64,000 nucleotides of DNA from Pseudomonas protegens. Its GTDB lineage: Bacteria > Pseudomonadota > Gammaproteobacteria > Pseudomonadales > Pseudomonadaceae. The position numbers and the translations under genes were made by a program. Under the pieces are notes generated by a model that did no database searches, had not been told where the DNA came from, and saw only the letters and a program-made list of their open reading frames with translations. Below are positions 8,252 through 19,122 of this stretch, one piece after another. Numbering within the stretch: the first letter of the stretch is position 1; the number at the start of each line of letters is the position of its first letter. The stretch covers positions 4,449,001 to 4,513,000 of the forward strand of contig NZ_CP060201.1 in NCBI RefSeq assembly GCF_013407925.2, in the 5' to 3' direction.

Positions 8252-10309
8252 TCAGGCCAAGCGGAAGCGCCCGGTGTTGACGCTCAGGGCTCGACTGCCC
8301 TGGTTCAGGCTGTCCGCCGCCAGGTTCACCGCCCGGGCCCCCTCCAGCAGACGCACCGCCGCCTGATCCACGTGCTGGATGTTGCTGCTGACTTCATCGG
8401 CGGTGCAGGCCTGTTCCTCCACGGCGGTGGCGATCTGCGCCAGGGTGTCGCTGACCCCTTGCACCGCATCGGCGATCTGCGCCAGGCGCAGGCCCAAGCC
8501 GGTCACCGACTGGGCATCGTTCTGGGCCTGGTCACAAGCGGCCTGCATCAGGCTCACCGCTTCATTCACCGTGCTGCGCAGGCTGTCCACGGTGGCGGCG
8601 ATCTGCGCCGTGGACGACTGGGTGCGCTGGGACAGGCTGCGCACTTCGTCGGCGACCACGGCAAAGCCCCGGCCCTGATCTCCGGCGCGGGCCGCTTCGA
8701 TGGCGGCGTTCAGCGCCAGCAGGTTGGTCTGCTCGGCCACGCCGCGAATGGTGTCCACCACCAGCTGGATCTGCTGCCCTTGCTCGCTGACCCGGCCCAG
8801 GGCGGCCGCGGTGTCGTTCAGGCGCTGGTTGAGTTGCTGGATGCTGGCGGTGGTGCGCTGGCTGTCGCGGCTGCTGTCGCTGGCGATGCTTCGGGTCTGC
8901 TGGGCGCTGCCGGAGGCCTGTTCGCAGCTCTGTGCGACCCCTTGGGACGTGGCAGCCAGTTGTGTGGCGGCTGCGGCAATCTGGCTGATCTGCTGTTGCT
9001 GGGCCTCGACTTCGCTCAAGGCACCACTGGCGTGCTGGTTGAGGCTGCGCACCGCGTCCCCCAGTTGCAGGGTTTCGTGATCCACCCCTTGCAGGCTGCC
9101 ACGCAGTTGCACCACGGCCACGTTCAGCGCGGTGCTGATCAGTGCCAGCTCATCGCGGCCCTGTACCGGCACTTGCAGGCACAGATTGCCGTCGCGCAGG
9201 GCTTCGGCCAGCAGGGTGATGCCGCTGGCGCTGCGGCGGATCGAGGCTTGCAGGCAGACGAACAGGTACAGCGCTGCCAGCACCAGGCAACCGAGCACCG
9301 TAGCCACCAGGATCAACTGGCGCAGGGCTGAACCCTGGTAGTGATCCAGACGGCTGTCGAGGGTGGCCAGGGAGTCCTGGCGCAAGGTCGCCAGCTGGCC
9401 CAACAGGGTATCGAGGCCTTGTTCGAAGGCTTGCGGCTTGAGGATGATGTTGCCGGCGAACAGCCCGTCATCCAGCACTTTCAACTGCTCGTCCAGCTGC
9501 TTCAGGCTGTCCTGATAGCGCCCGGCCCAGGCCTGCAGTTCGCTGGGCAGGCGGGCTTCCAGCAGGCTGCCGGTCTTGCTCAATTGTTCGCGGGCATCGC
9601 CGATGCGGCTGCGCAAGTCCCGCAGTTGCAGACGGCTTTGCAGAGTGAACTGGCCCGATACCACCGAGGCTTGGCCAACGGCTGCCAGGCGTCCGACCCG
9701 CTCGATCAGGTCCGGGGCATGTTGGGTGGCAATCTGCGTCAACAGGTAGGTTTCCAGCCAGGGAGCCAGGGTCAGGCGAGTGTCCATGGCGATCTGCTCA
9801 CGCAGCGCCTGCAGGGCGCCGAGGGCTGAAGTGAAGCGTTCGTAGCCGTCCGGCCACCAGCCGACACTGGCCAGGCTTTTCGAGTCCAACCCTTGCAGGC
9901 TGCCTTGCAGCGCCCGGTAGCGAGCGAGGGTGTCGTCCTCGGCACCGGCCTGGTGCAGGGCATTGCCCAGCTCTTCGCTGGCCTGGAGCAGGCCGGGCTG
10001 GACCGCATCGAACGCCGCCACCGCGGCGAGGGTCGCCGGCGTCGGCTGGCGGTTGGTCTCGGTGGCGCGCCAGCGGGCGGCACGATCACGCTGTGCGGTC
10101 AGCAGGTTGTCCAGAGTATCCAGGGCTTGCAGTTGGCGGATTCCGGAGCGTTCGGTGGCCATCAGGCCAAGCCTGTCGCGGTAGTCCTGGCCGATCATCC
10201 ACAGACTGCCCAGCAGCGGCAGGATGAACAGCAGAAACAACAGCTGGAATTTGCGAGCGAAGCCAAAACGCCCCAACAACGCCATGCCCGGTGCCAGAAA
10301 TAGATGCAT
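8252..10309 (-). CDS. Methyl-accepting chemotaxis protein
   Basis: Chemoreceptor of 685 residues. Transmembrane segment 1 is at about 21-41. A large, mainly helical periplasmic domain (about 45-328) without cache-type motifs follows. Segment 2 is at about 331-353, then HAMP and a cytoplasmic signalling coiled coil. The conserved hairpin tip is unmistakable ([18 protein letters not shown], then [14 protein letters not shown]). The periplasmic domain looks like a long helical-bundle sensor. The ligand cannot be read from sequence. An alternative start eight codons downstream (Met9) is possible. It is monocistronic and convergent with the LysR gene. Confidence 0.88.
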   Translation of the reverse strand: MHLFLAPGMALLGRFGFARKFQLLFLLFILPLLGSLWMIGQDYRDRLGLMATERSGIRQLQALDTLDNLLTAQRDRAARWRATETNRQPTPATLAAVAAFDAVQPGLLQASEELGNALHQAGAEDDTLARYRALQGSLQGLDSKSLASVGWWPDGYERFTSALGALQALREQIAMDTRLTLAPWLETYLLTQIATQHAPDLIERVGRLAAVGQASVVSGQFTLQSRLQLRDLRSRIGDAREQLSKTGSLLEARLPSELQAWAGRYQDSLKQLDEQLKVLDDGLFAGNIILKPQAFEQGLDTLLGQLATLRQDSLATLDSRLDHYQGSALRQLILVATVLGCLVLAALYLFVCLQASIRRSASGITLLAEALRDGNLCLQVPVQGRDELALISTALNVAVVQLRGSLQGVDHETLQLGDAVRSLNQHASGALSEVEAQQQQISQIAAAATQLAATSQGVAQSCEQASGSAQQTRSIASDSSRDSQRTTASIQQLNQRLNDTAAALGRVSEQGQQIQLVVDTIRGVAEQTNLLALNAAIEAARAGDQGRGFAVVADEVRSLSQRTQSSTAQIAATVDSLRSTVNEAVSLMQAACDQAQNDAQSVTGLGLRLAQIADAVQGVSDTLAQIATAVEEQACTADEVSSNIQHVDQAAVRLLEGARAVNLAADSLNQGSRALSVNTGRFRLA

Positions 10310-10635
10310 GCACTACTGCTCCTTTGGGCACCACGCACCATTGGCGTGCGGTCGAGGCGGCTGGCCCGGACCCTGTGCCCTCGTAAAAACGCCTCGGAAA
10401 GTGTGCAACCGGCGCCAGGATCATGCCGGCGCTGTAGCGTTACTTCCCATTTTCGCCACCCTGGGTAAGGGCGTCGGGTTGGTGTGGCGGCAGGAGCAAG
10501 ATTCAGACCATGGCGATGGGCTATCAGTCGGCTGGCTGAAGTCGTTAGCAAGCTAATGGGATGGCGCGGGCGCACTGAAAAATGGCACATTGGCGCACCT
10601 GCCCCTGTGCACCCACCCGTTGTACGGAAAATCCT
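10310..10635. other. Intergenic region, chemoreceptor/Fsr
   Basis: About 325 bases between divergent genes. Upstream starts for the downstream MFS gene exist but the extra residues look non-coding. A TGGCAC-like stretch near 10581 does not have the right spacing for a sigma54 promoter. No RNA gene, repeat or small gene was recognised. Confidence 0.5.
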
Positions 10636-11853
10636 ATGGCTAGCAGCAACCCTCAGACCGTCGCAACGACGGCTTCTTCTGCTTCGCAAAGCAGCCCACT
10701 GGTCCTGCGCATCATTGGTGCCGTGGCCATGGCCCATTTGATCAATGACCTGATCCAGGCGGTGTTGCCGGCGATCTACCCGATGCTCAAGAGCAACTAC
10801 GGCTTGAGCTTTACCCAGGTCGGGCTGATCACCCTGACCTTTCAGCTCACCGCTTCGCTGTTGCAGCCCTGGGTCGGTTTCTACACCGATCGGCGGCCTC
10901 TGCCGTTCCTGCTGCCGGCGGGCATGGTCTGCACCCTGATCGGCATCCTGATGATGTCCCAGGTGGGCAGTTTTGCCCTGATCCTGCTGGCCGCGGCCTT
11001 GATCGGCATCGGCTCCTCGACCTTCCACCCGGAAGCCTCGCGGGTCGCCCGGCTGGCGTCCGGCGGGCGCTATGGCCTGGCGCAGTCGAGCTTCCAGGTC
11101 GGTGGCAATGCCGGCACCGCGTTCGGCCCCTTGCTGGCCGCGGCGATCATCATTCCCTACGGCCAGGGCAATGTGGCCTGGTTCGGCCTGTTCGCGCTGT
11201 TTGCCCTGGTGGTGCTCTACGGCATCAGCCGCTGGTACGCCAACCACCTGCGCCTGCACAAGCTCAAGCAGGGCCAGGCGGCGACCCATGGCTTGTCGAG
11301 GAATCGGGTGATCAGCGCCCTGGTGGTCCTCGGGCTGCTGGTGTTCTCCAAGTACTTCTACATGGCCAGCTTCACCAGTTACTTCACCTTCTACCTGATC
11401 GAAAAGTTCGACCTGTCGGTGGCCAGCTCGCAACTGCACCTGTTCCTGTTCCTCGGCGCGGTGGCGGCGGGAACCTTCTTCGGCGGGCCGATCGGCGACA
11501 AGATCGGGCGCAAGGCGGTGATCTGGTTCTCGATCCTCGGGGTGGCGCCGTTCACCCTGTTGCTGCCCCATGTCGACCTGTTCTGGACCAGCGTCCTCAG
11601 CGTGGTGATCGGCTTCATCCTGGCCTCGGCGTTCTCCGCCATCGTGGTCTACGCCCAGGAACTGGTGCCGGGCAACGTCGGCATGATCGCCGGGGTGTTC
11701 TTCGGCCTGATGTTCGGTTTTGGCGGGATCGGCGCGGCGCTGCTGGGGCACCTGGCAGACATCCATGGCATCGAGTACGTGTACTTCCTGTGCTCGTTCC
11801 TGCCGCTGTTCGGGGTGCTGGCGATCTTCCTGCCGCGTACTCGCAAAGCCTGA
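10636..11853 (+). CDS. fsr: MFS transporter, fosmidomycin resistance (Fsr) type
   Basis: Major facilitator superfamily exporter of 405 residues with about 12 membrane segments. It resembles Fsr: MAHLINDLIQAVLPAIYPML near the start, YGLSFTQVGLI, and the DRR loop between helices 2 and 3 (GFYTDRRPLPFL). Fsr of E. coli exports fosmidomycin. The native role here may be general drug or metabolite efflux. The ATG at 10636 was preferred over one 18 codons upstream because the added residues are atypical and the length then fits the family. It is followed by a strong terminator. Confidence 0.78.
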   Translation: MASSNPQTVATTASSASQSSPLVLRIIGAVAMAHLINDLIQAVLPAIYPMLKSNYGLSFTQVGLITLTFQLTASLLQPWVGFYTDRRPLPFLLPAGMVCTLIGILMMSQVGSFALILLAAALIGIGSSTFHPEASRVARLASGGRYGLAQSSFQVGGNAGTAFGPLLAAAIIIPYGQGNVAWFGLFALFALVVLYGISRWYANHLRLHKLKQGQAATHGLSRNRVISALVVLGLLVFSKYFYMASFTSYFTFYLIEKFDLSVASSQLHLFLFLGAVAAGTFFGGPIGDKIGRKAVIWFSILGVAPFTLLLPHVDLFWTSVLSVVIGFILASAFSAIVVYAQELVPGNVGMIAGVFFGLMFGFGGIGAALLGHLADIHGIEYVYFLCSFLPLFGVLAIFLPRTRKA

Positions 11854-11877
11854 CCGCTTGAGCAGTCGCTGAAGCAG

Positions 11878-11912
11878 AAACGCCCGGGGCATTGCCTCGG
11901 GCGTTTTGTTTT
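11878..11912. terminator. Rho-independent terminator after fsr
   Basis: CGCCCGGGGC (11881-11890) pairs with GCCTCGGGCG (11894-11903) with one G-U pair, followed by TTTTGTTTT. It lies between convergent genes and may serve both. Confidence 0.85.
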
Positions 11913-11921
11913 GCGGCGGCT

Positions 11922-12812
11922 TCAGGTGTCTGCCTGGGCCTGCCCGGCACTCTGGCGAAAGGCGTTGGGCGTCTGCCCGCTGAGGCGCTTGAAGAAGCGC
12001 GAGAAGTAGGTGGGGTCGCTGAACCCCAGGTTGTCCGATAGCTGGCTGATGCTGATGTTGGTGTAGATCAGGCCGCGCTTGGCTTCCAGCATCAGGCGCT
12101 GGTGGAGCATCTGCAGCGCGCTCTGCCCGGCCAGTTCCCGGCACAGGGTATTGAGGTGGACGCTGGACAGGCCGATGCGATGGGCCAGGGATTCCACCGT
12201 GGGGTGTTGCTGATAGTGGCGCTCCACCAGCTTGATGAAATGCCCCAGCAGCTGCTGATTGCGCTCGCCGCGGTTGCTCGGTGGGGTGTTCTGCTGGCCA
12301 CGGCGACTGATCCACACCACCAGCACGTTGACCAGCGAATGCAGCAACAGGTCGCGGGCGGCGGCGCTGCCTTCGTATTCATCCATCAGCGCCTTGAACA
12401 GGGTGTTGAGGCTGTGGCGGTCACGGCCCACCGGGTAGCAGCCGGCGCTGGCCAGCACCGCCAGCGGCGCCCCCAGTTGCGCTTCCAGCTGGGCCACCAG
12501 CGGCGCGCCCAGGGTCAGCACGTAACCCTGGATGTTCTCCGAGAACTGAAAGCCGTGGACCATCAGCGGTGGCACCACCTGGATCGATGCTTGGCGCACG
12601 TCCTGGCGCCGCCCCTCGACTTCCACCAGGGCCTGACCGCGCTGCACGTAGAGCAATTGGTAGAGGTCGGCGTGACGGTGCGGCTTGATCTCCCAATGGT
12701 GCAGGCTGCTGCGCTTGGGGATGGATTCACAGTGCAGCAGGTCCGGGGTCGGCCAGGCCTGGTTTTCCCCATAGAGCTTGAACACCGGGATGCTGGAACG
12801 GCTGGCTTTCAT
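11922..12812 (-). CDS. pobR: AraC family regulator of pobA
   Basis: AraC/XylS-type activator of 296 residues. The N-terminal part is a cupin-like effector-binding domain (HWEIKPHRHADLYQLLYVQRG). The C-terminal part has two helix-turn-helix motifs at about 195-290 (MLEAKRGLIYTNISISQLSDNLGF, then DPTYFSRFFKRLSGQTPNAFR). It is divergent from pobA across about 190 bases, the arrangement of the AraC-type PobR/PobC activators of Pseudomonas. Those respond to 4-hydroxybenzoate and differ from the IclR-type PobR of Acinetobacter. Confidence 0.82.
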   Translation of the reverse strand: MKASRSSIPVFKLYGENQAWPTPDLLHCESIPKRSSLHHWEIKPHRHADLYQLLYVQRGQALVEVEGRRQDVRQASIQVVPPLMVHGFQFSENIQGYVLTLGAPLVAQLEAQLGAPLAVLASAGCYPVGRDRHSLNTLFKALMDEYEGSAAARDLLLHSLVNVLVVWISRRGQQNTPPSNRGERNQQLLGHFIKLVERHYQQHPTVESLAHRIGLSSVHLNTLCRELAGQSALQMLHQRLMLEAKRGLIYTNISISQLSDNLGFSDPTYFSRFFKRLSGQTPNAFRQSAGQAQADT

Positions 12813-12991
12813 CGAAGGCGACCTGTCGAGACGGGTGGCTGGAGTGCTCGATAATCGAACGCTGTTTGCAAAAGTGCATTTTTACCTGGGTTTATCACCA
12901 TTTATTGCGATTTTTGTCGGCAAAAATGCAGGGGTACAACAATAACCATAAATTCCGGATTTCGCCTGCACGGTGACTGGAATGCCCTTGA

Positions 12992-14191
<1,200 letters not shown>

Positions 14192-14195
14192 GCCT

Positions 14196-14222
14196 TCGGC
14201 CTTGGAAGCATCGGCCTTGGAA
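14196..14222. repeat. 12-base direct repeat after pobA
   Basis: TCGGCCTTGGAA occurs at 14196-14207 and 14211-14222. It lies just after the pobA stop. No function is evident. Confidence 0.4.
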
Positions 14223-14306
14223 CCGCTTGCGAACGGGGGTGGTTGCGAGGCCGTGTTTGCACATGGGCACGGGCCGAAAGGTATCAGTCAAGAAACATTC
14301 CTATTT

Positions 14307-14325
14307 CTAAATGATATTTATTAGC
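14307..14325. promoter_or_regulatory. Fur-box-like sequence
   Basis: The 19 bases contain AATGATA then ATTA in the order of the Fur consensus, matching about 13 of 19 positions by eye. The AT-rich patch lies about 70 bases before a TonB-dependent receptor, where an iron operator would be expected. Confidence 0.45.
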
Positions 14326-14393
14326 ATTACACTTCGATCCCCTCTCCCTTGATGCACCACCAAGGTGCATTGAATCGACAAGGATCGTTTGTC

Positions 14394-16448
14394 ATGAAAG
14401 TCAGCTCCTGCCTGCTCAATTCGCTTCTGCTCAGCGCCGGTGTCGGCCTGCTGGCTCCGCTGGCGCAGGCCGGCGAGGCCTCAGAAGAGGTCAAGCCGGC
14501 GCCGTTGGAACTGGACACCGCGTTTGTCACCGCCACCGGCGGCGCCACGGATCTCAAGGATGCTCCGGCCAGCGTCAGCGTCATCACCCGTGAGGAAATC
14601 GAACGCCAGCCGGTCTATGACCTCAATACGCTGTTGCGCCGGGTGCCGGGAGTGACCGGTGGTTTCGGCCCGGTGGGCGAGCAGTCGAAGATCAAGCTGC
14701 GGGGCCTGGACGACAAGTACACGCTGATTCTGGTGGACGGCAAGCGTGTCGGTAGCTCCGCCGACCTGAGTTATCGTCGCGACCTGGCGCGCCAGGACCT
14801 GAACTGGATCTCGCCGAACATGATCGAGCGCATCGAGATCGTCCGTGGGCCGATGTCGTCGCTCTACGGCTCGGACGCCATGGGCGGGGTGATCAACATC
14901 ATCACCCGCAAGGTCTCGCGGACCTGGACCGGTTCGGCCAGCACCCACATCACCGTGCCCAAGGACTCCGATCGCGGCCAGACCACCCAGTACAGCGTGA
15001 ATGCGTCGGGACCATTGACCGAGTCCCTGGGCCTGCGCCTGGGCGCCAACGTCACGCGGCGGGCAGCGGATGAAGTCGAGGCGCGGCGCGATGCCCAAGG
15101 CGACTTCATGTACGACGACGGCGCCGGCGGCTCCAAGGACCAGAGCGTGAATGCCCTGCTGGACTGGCAGATCAACGAGGAGCAGAGCCTGTCCTTCGAG
15201 GCGGTGCATGGCGTCGAGCATTCCTGGTCATCGAAGAAGACCTTTGGTGATTGGGACGAAACCATTGGTGGCGCCTTCGGCCCCAGCCGCCTGACCCGCG
15301 ACAGCTACATCCTGTCCCACAACGGTGACTGGAGCTTTGGCACGACGAAGCTCGATGCCTACCTGAACCAGTACCGCAACGATCTGGATAGGGGCAAAGC
15401 CAACTCCGAGGAGAAGATCGTCGAAGGCAGCCTCAACCTGCCCTTCGAGCTGCTGGTGGACCAGCGCCTGACGCTGGGCGGGCAATGGAAACGCGAGGAG
15501 CTGACCAACACCAACACCCTGGGCACCGTGCCCGTGGATTACCAGGGCACGCCGGTCAATGGCTCGACCTTGAAGGGCGATTATTCGGCAGCCTTTATCG
15601 AGGATGAACTGTTCCTGCTGGACAACCTGTCCCTGACCCTGGGCAACCGTTTCGACCACAGCGACAAGTACGGCAACCACAACAGTCCGCGGGCTTATGT
15701 GGTCTATCACCCGCATCCTGACTGGACCGTGCGTGGGGGTGTTTCCAAGGGCTTTCGTGCGCCGAGCCTGAAGGAAGGCAGTGCGGGAGCGGCGACCGAG
15801 TCCGGTGGCCGGGGCTGTGGTTCGTTGCGTCCGCTAGGTTATGGCGGCGGCAGTTGCTGGATGGCGGGTAACCCGAACCTGACACCGGAAACCAGCACCA
15901 ACAAGGAAATTGGCCTGTCGTTCGATCATGACGGCTGGGAGGCGGGCCTGACCTACTTCCATACCGATTTCACCGACAAGATCGAGTACGGTCCGCTGGG
16001 CCAGTACCAGGGCCGTTGGTGGACCCTGCTGGAAAACGTCGACAAGGCCCGCACTCGTGGTTGGGAAGGTACTGCCCGGGTGCCGCTGGGTGATTCGGTG
16101 ACGTGGCGCACCAACGCCACCTACATGCTGGAAAGCCGGAACCTGAGCACCGGCGAAGATCTGATCAGCTCACCCAAGCTGTCGGCATTCAGCGCGTTGG
16201 ACTGGCAGATCAATGACCGTTTGAGCACCGAACTGTCGGCGCAACACGTCGGCAAACAGCGGGGCCTGGGCAATGATTTCGTGCAGTCCTACACCACCTA
16301 TGACCTGACGGCGAACCTGGCATTGACCAAATGGCTGACGTTGAACGGTGGGGTACAGAACCTGATGGACAAGGACCTGCGGGACGGATCGACCAACTTC
16401 TACGTGCCCGGACGGGCGTTCTTCGCGGGGGCGACCACCTATTTCTAG
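14394..16448 (+). CDS. TonB-dependent siderophore receptor (FepA/CirA-like)
   Basis: Outer-membrane ligand-gated receptor, 684 residues. A signal peptide covers about residues 1-26. The plug domain at about 45-165 has the typical signatures VSVITREEIERQPVYDLNTLLRRVPGV (split here into its parts), KLRGLDDKYTLILVDGKR and YGSDAMGGVINIIT. A 22-strand barrel ends in aromatic Phe (TTYF), as required for BamA recognition. The overall pattern is that of catecholate receptors such as FepA, CirA or PfeA. The ligand is not certain. Met at 14394 follows AAGGAT and begins the signal peptide. The gene stands alone with no transport partners, so it would rely on TonB and inner-membrane uptake elsewhere. A Fur-like site upstream suggests iron control. 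Confidence 0.85.
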   Translation: MKVSSCLLNSLLLSAGVGLLAPLAQAGEASEEVKPAPLELDTAFVTATGGATDLKDAPASVSVITREEIERQPVYDLNTLLRRVPGVTGGFGPVGEQSKIKLRGLDDKYTLILVDGKRVGSSADLSYRRDLARQDLNWISPNMIERIEIVRGPMSSLYGSDAMGGVINIITRKVSRTWTGSASTHITVPKDSDRGQTTQYSVNASGPLTESLGLRLGANVTRRAADEVEARRDAQGDFMYDDGAGGSKDQSVNALLDWQINEEQSLSFEAVHGVEHSWSSKKTFGDWDETIGGAFGPSRLTRDSYILSHNGDWSFGTTKLDAYLNQYRNDLDRGKANSEEKIVEGSLNLPFELLVDQRLTLGGQWKREELTNTNTLGTVPVDYQGTPVNGSTLKGDYSAAFIEDELFLLDNLSLTLGNRFDHSDKYGNHNSPRAYVVYHPHPDWTVRGGVSKGFRAPSLKEGSAGAATESGGRGCGSLRPLGYGGGSCWMAGNPNLTPETSTNKEIGLSFDHDGWEAGLTYFHTDFTDKIEYGPLGQYQGRWWTLLENVDKARTRGWEGTARVPLGDSVTWRTNATYMLESRNLSTGEDLISSPKLSAFSALDWQINDRLSTELSAQHVGKQRGLGNDFVQSYTTYDLTANLALTKWLTLNGGVQNLMDKDLRDGSTNFYVPGRAFFAGATTYF

Positions 16449-16473
16449 GGGCGCTGGATAGAGCGGGGGAGGT

Positions 16474-16500
16474 CAGCCCCATTGCGTGGCAATGGGGCTG
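16474..16500. terminator. Hairpin between convergent receptor gene and ychF
   Basis: Perfect 12-base arms (16474-16485 and 16489-16500) with a GTG loop. There is no clear T-run on either side, so termination is likely but the element is not classical. Confidence 0.55.
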
Positions 16501-16507
16501 AAGAGGC

Positions 16508-17608
16508 TTACACGTTGAAGCGGAAGTGCATTACGTCGCCATCCTTGACGATGTATTCCTTGCCTTCCAGGCGCCATTTGCCGGCTTCCTTGGCTCCGGC
16601 TTCACCCTTGAACTGGATGAAGTCGTTGTAGGCGATGACCTCGGCACGGATGAAGCCTTTCTCGAAGTCGGTGTGGATCACCGCGGCCGCTTGTGGCGCG
16701 GTGGCGCCGACGCGCACCGTCCAGGCGCGAACTTCCTTCACCCCGGCGGTGAAGTAGGTTTGCAGGTTGAGCATTTCGTAGCCAGCGCGGATCACCCGGT
16801 TCAGGCCAGGCTCTTCCAGACCCAGGGCCTCAAGGAACATGTCCTTTTCCTCGCCGTCTTCAAGCTCGGCGATTTCCGCTTCGATCTTGTTGCACACCGG
16901 CACCACCATGGCGCCTTCTTCTTCGGCGATGGCCTTGACCACGTCCAGCAGCGGGTTGTTCTCGAAGCCGTCTTCGGCCACGTTGGCGATGTACATCACC
17001 GGCTTGGTGGTCAGCAGGTGGAAGCCGCGGATGATCAGCTTTTCGTCGCTGCTCATGTCCTTCATCAGGCTGCGGGCCGGCTTGCCTTCGGTGAAGTGGG
17101 CAATCAGCTGCTCCAGCAGGGCTTTCTGGGCCACCGCATCCTTGTCACCGCCCTTGGCGTTGCGGGCGACTTTCTGCAGCTGTTTCTCGCAGCTGTCGAG
17201 GTCGGCGAAGATCAGTTCCAGGTCGATGATTTCGATGTCGCGCTTGGGATCGACGCTGTTGGACACGTGGATCACGTTGTCGTCTTCGAAGCAGCGGACC
17301 ACGTGGGCGATGGCATCGGTTTCGCGGATGTTGGCCAGGAACTTGTTACCCAGGCCTTCACCTTTCGAGGCACCGGCCACCAGGCCGGCGATGTCGACGA
17401 ACTCCATGGTGGTCGGCAGCACGCGCTCCGGCACGACGATCGCCGCCAGGGCGTCCAGGCGCGGGTCGGGCATCGGCACGATGCCGCTGTTGGGCTCGAT
17501 GGTGCAGAAGGGGAAGTTCTCGGCCGCGATCCCGGATTTGGTCAGGGCGTTGAACAGGGTGGACTTGCCGACGTTAGGCAGGCCGACGATGCCGCAATTG
17601 AATCCCAT
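16508..17608 (-). CDS. ychF: Redox-regulated ATPase YchF
   Basis: Obg-family P-loop protein of 366 residues that binds ATP rather than GTP and associates with ribosomes. The G1 motif GLPNVGKST is at residues 8-16, the [19 protein letters not shown] switch II region follows, and a TGS domain lies at the C-terminus ending in MHFRFNV. The start at 17608 ([12 protein letters not shown]) gives the standard length. It follows pth by 23 bases in the usual pth-ychF order. Confidence 0.95.
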   Translation of the reverse strand: MGFNCGIVGLPNVGKSTLFNALTKSGIAAENFPFCTIEPNSGIVPMPDPRLDALAAIVVPERVLPTTMEFVDIAGLVAGASKGEGLGNKFLANIRETDAIAHVVRCFEDDNVIHVSNSVDPKRDIEIIDLELIFADLDSCEKQLQKVARNAKGGDKDAVAQKALLEQLIAHFTEGKPARSLMKDMSSDEKLIIRGFHLLTTKPVMYIANVAEDGFENNPLLDVVKAIAEEEGAMVVPVCNKIEAEIAELEDGEEKDMFLEALGLEEPGLNRVIRAGYEMLNLQTYFTAGVKEVRAWTVRVGATAPQAAAVIHTDFEKGFIRAEVIAYNDFIQFKGEAGAKEAGKWRLEGKEYIVKDGDVMHFRFNV

Positions 17609-17631
17609 GGTGTATTCCCCGAGGAGTAGAG

Positions 17632-18216
17632 TCAGGCCTTCTGGCTGTGCAGGTTTTTCATCGCGCGGTTCCATTCACCGGCGAAGATATCCGGCAGCAC
17701 GCCGAGGGCAAAATCGATGCTGGCATCGAGTTTTTCCTGTTCGGCGCGTGGCGCACGACCCAGGACAAAGTTTGAAACCATACTGGCAACACCCGGGTGG
17801 CCAATGCCGAGCCGCAGGCGGTGAAAGGTATTCTGATTGCCGAGCTGCGCGATGATGTCCCGCAGTCCGTTGTGCCCGCCATGCCCGCCGCCGGTCTTGA
17901 GCTTGGCGACGCCGGGTGGCAAGTCGAGTTCGTCGTGGGCCACCAGGATCTCTTCCGGCTTGATGCGGAAGAAGCCGGCAAGCGCCGCCACGGCCTGGCC
18001 GCTGCGGTTCATGTAGGTGGTGGGAATCAACAGACGAATGTCCTGACCCTGGTGACTGAAGCGCCCGGTCAGGCCGAAATATTTGCGATCGGCGACAAGG
18101 CTGACACCTTGTTTTTCGGCGATGCGCTCAACAAAAAGGGCCCCTGCGTTATGCCGGGTCTGTTCGTATTCGGCGCCTGGATTACCCAGGCCAACGATCA
18201 GTTTGATGGCAGTCAC
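17632..18216 (-). CDS. pth: Peptidyl-tRNA hydrolase
   Basis: Recycles peptidyl-tRNA released from stalled ribosomes. The 194 residues are standard length. Motifs include [19 protein letters not shown], with the catalytic His in TRHN, and the conserved [16 protein letters not shown] start at 18216 is chosen because it yields the family N-terminus [14 protein letters not shown]. The upstream ATG in frame would add 14 residues unlike the family. It sits between rplY and ychF, all leftward. Confidence 0.94.
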   Translation of the reverse strand: MTAIKLIVGLGNPGAEYEQTRHNAGALFVERIAEKQGVSLVADRKYFGLTGRFSHQGQDIRLLIPTTYMNRSGQAVAALAGFFRIKPEEILVAHDELDLPPGVAKLKTGGGHGGHNGLRDIIAQLGNQNTFHRLRLGIGHPGVASMVSNFVLGRAPRAEQEKLDASIDFALGVLPDIFAGEWNRAMKNLHSQKA

Positions 18217-18384
18217 GATAGGGGCCCTTCTTTGGAGTGGTGAATAACATCGCCGCAACCGGTGCTACGGCGAAAGTGGACGACAAGAGCTTGGTTGCCT
18301 TGCGGCAAACTTCGCGTTCTCGCCCGCTTTCTCGCTACGTTCCAGTCCGCGATGTGTTCCGCTCAACTCCGGCGTCAGAGTGAA

Positions 18385-18984
18385 TTACTCTGCTGCGCCT
18401 TCTTCTTTCTCAGAAGCAACACGTGGTGCGTAGACGTTGGCGACTGCCAGGTCGTTGCCGTGTGCCAGAGCAACAAACTCAACGCCTTTAGGAGCGGTGA
18501 GGTTGGACAGGTGGATCACGGTGCCGATGTCGGTCTCAGCCATGTCGACTTCGATGAACTCAGGCAGGTCTTTCGGCAGGCAGGAAACTTCGATCTCGGT
18601 GGCTGCGCGGAAGATCTCGCCGCCTTTCTTGATCGGTGCAGCTTCGTTGATCAGGTGCACTGGAACCATGGCGGTCAGTTTCTGACCGGCAACTACGCGA
18701 ACGAAGTCAGCGTGCAGCACGTGGCCTTTGGCTGGGTGACGTTGCAGGGCCTTGATCACGACGTTCTGCTTGGTGCCACCTACGTTCAGCTCGATGATGT
18801 GGCTGTAGGCAGCTTCGTTTTCCAGCAGCTTGGCGACTTCTTTGGCCAGCATGCTGATGGATTCAGGGGCTTTGTCGCCACCGTAAACTACAGCTGGAAC
18901 CAGGCTTGCGAGACGACGCAGGCGGCGGCTCGCACCTTTCCCCAGGTCGGAACGCAGTTCAGCATTCAGAGTAAAATCGTTCAT
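18385..18984 (-). CDS. rplY: 50S ribosomal protein L25/general stress protein Ctc
   Basis: Binds 5S rRNA. It is the long Ctc form, 199 residues, with the N-terminal L25 domain ([21 protein letters not shown]) and a C-terminal TL5-like beta domain. The acidic, Glu-rich tail (EKEEGAAE) is typical of pseudomonads. The start is at 18984. It lies between the prs terminator and pth. Confidence 0.93.
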   Translation of the reverse strand: MNDFTLNAELRSDLGKGASRRLRRLASLVPAVVYGGDKAPESISMLAKEVAKLLENEAAYSHIIELNVGGTKQNVVIKALQRHPAKGHVLHADFVRVVAGQKLTAMVPVHLINEAAPIKKGGEIFRAATEIEVSCLPKDLPEFIEVDMAETDIGTVIHLSNLTAPKGVEFVALAHGNDLAVANVYAPRVASEKEEGAAE

Positions 18985-19049
18985 GTTGTATCTCCAAAAT
19001 AACCACACTCGCCCCAGCGTTTGCGACCAGCGCTAAAGGCGATATGGGC

Positions 19050-19090
19050 AAAAAAGCCCCGTCCCAACACAGGTTGGGACGGGGCGCTTT
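19050..19090 (-). terminator. Terminator of prs
   Basis: Minus-strand hairpin with 13-base arms (19056-19068 and 19073-19085) followed by a run of six T. It separates prs from rplY. Confidence 0.9.
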
Positions 19091-19122
19091 TCGTCATCGG
19101 GATGTTTTGCCAGGGACGAGCC

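Noticed and set aside
10575..10605. Possible sigma54 promoter (TGGCAC...) before fsr
   Set aside because: The -12 GC element is one base out of register.
14349..14393. Upstream ATG for the TonB receptor
   Set aside because: It would put 15 residues in front of a good signal peptide; the ATG at 14394 has the better ribosome-binding site.
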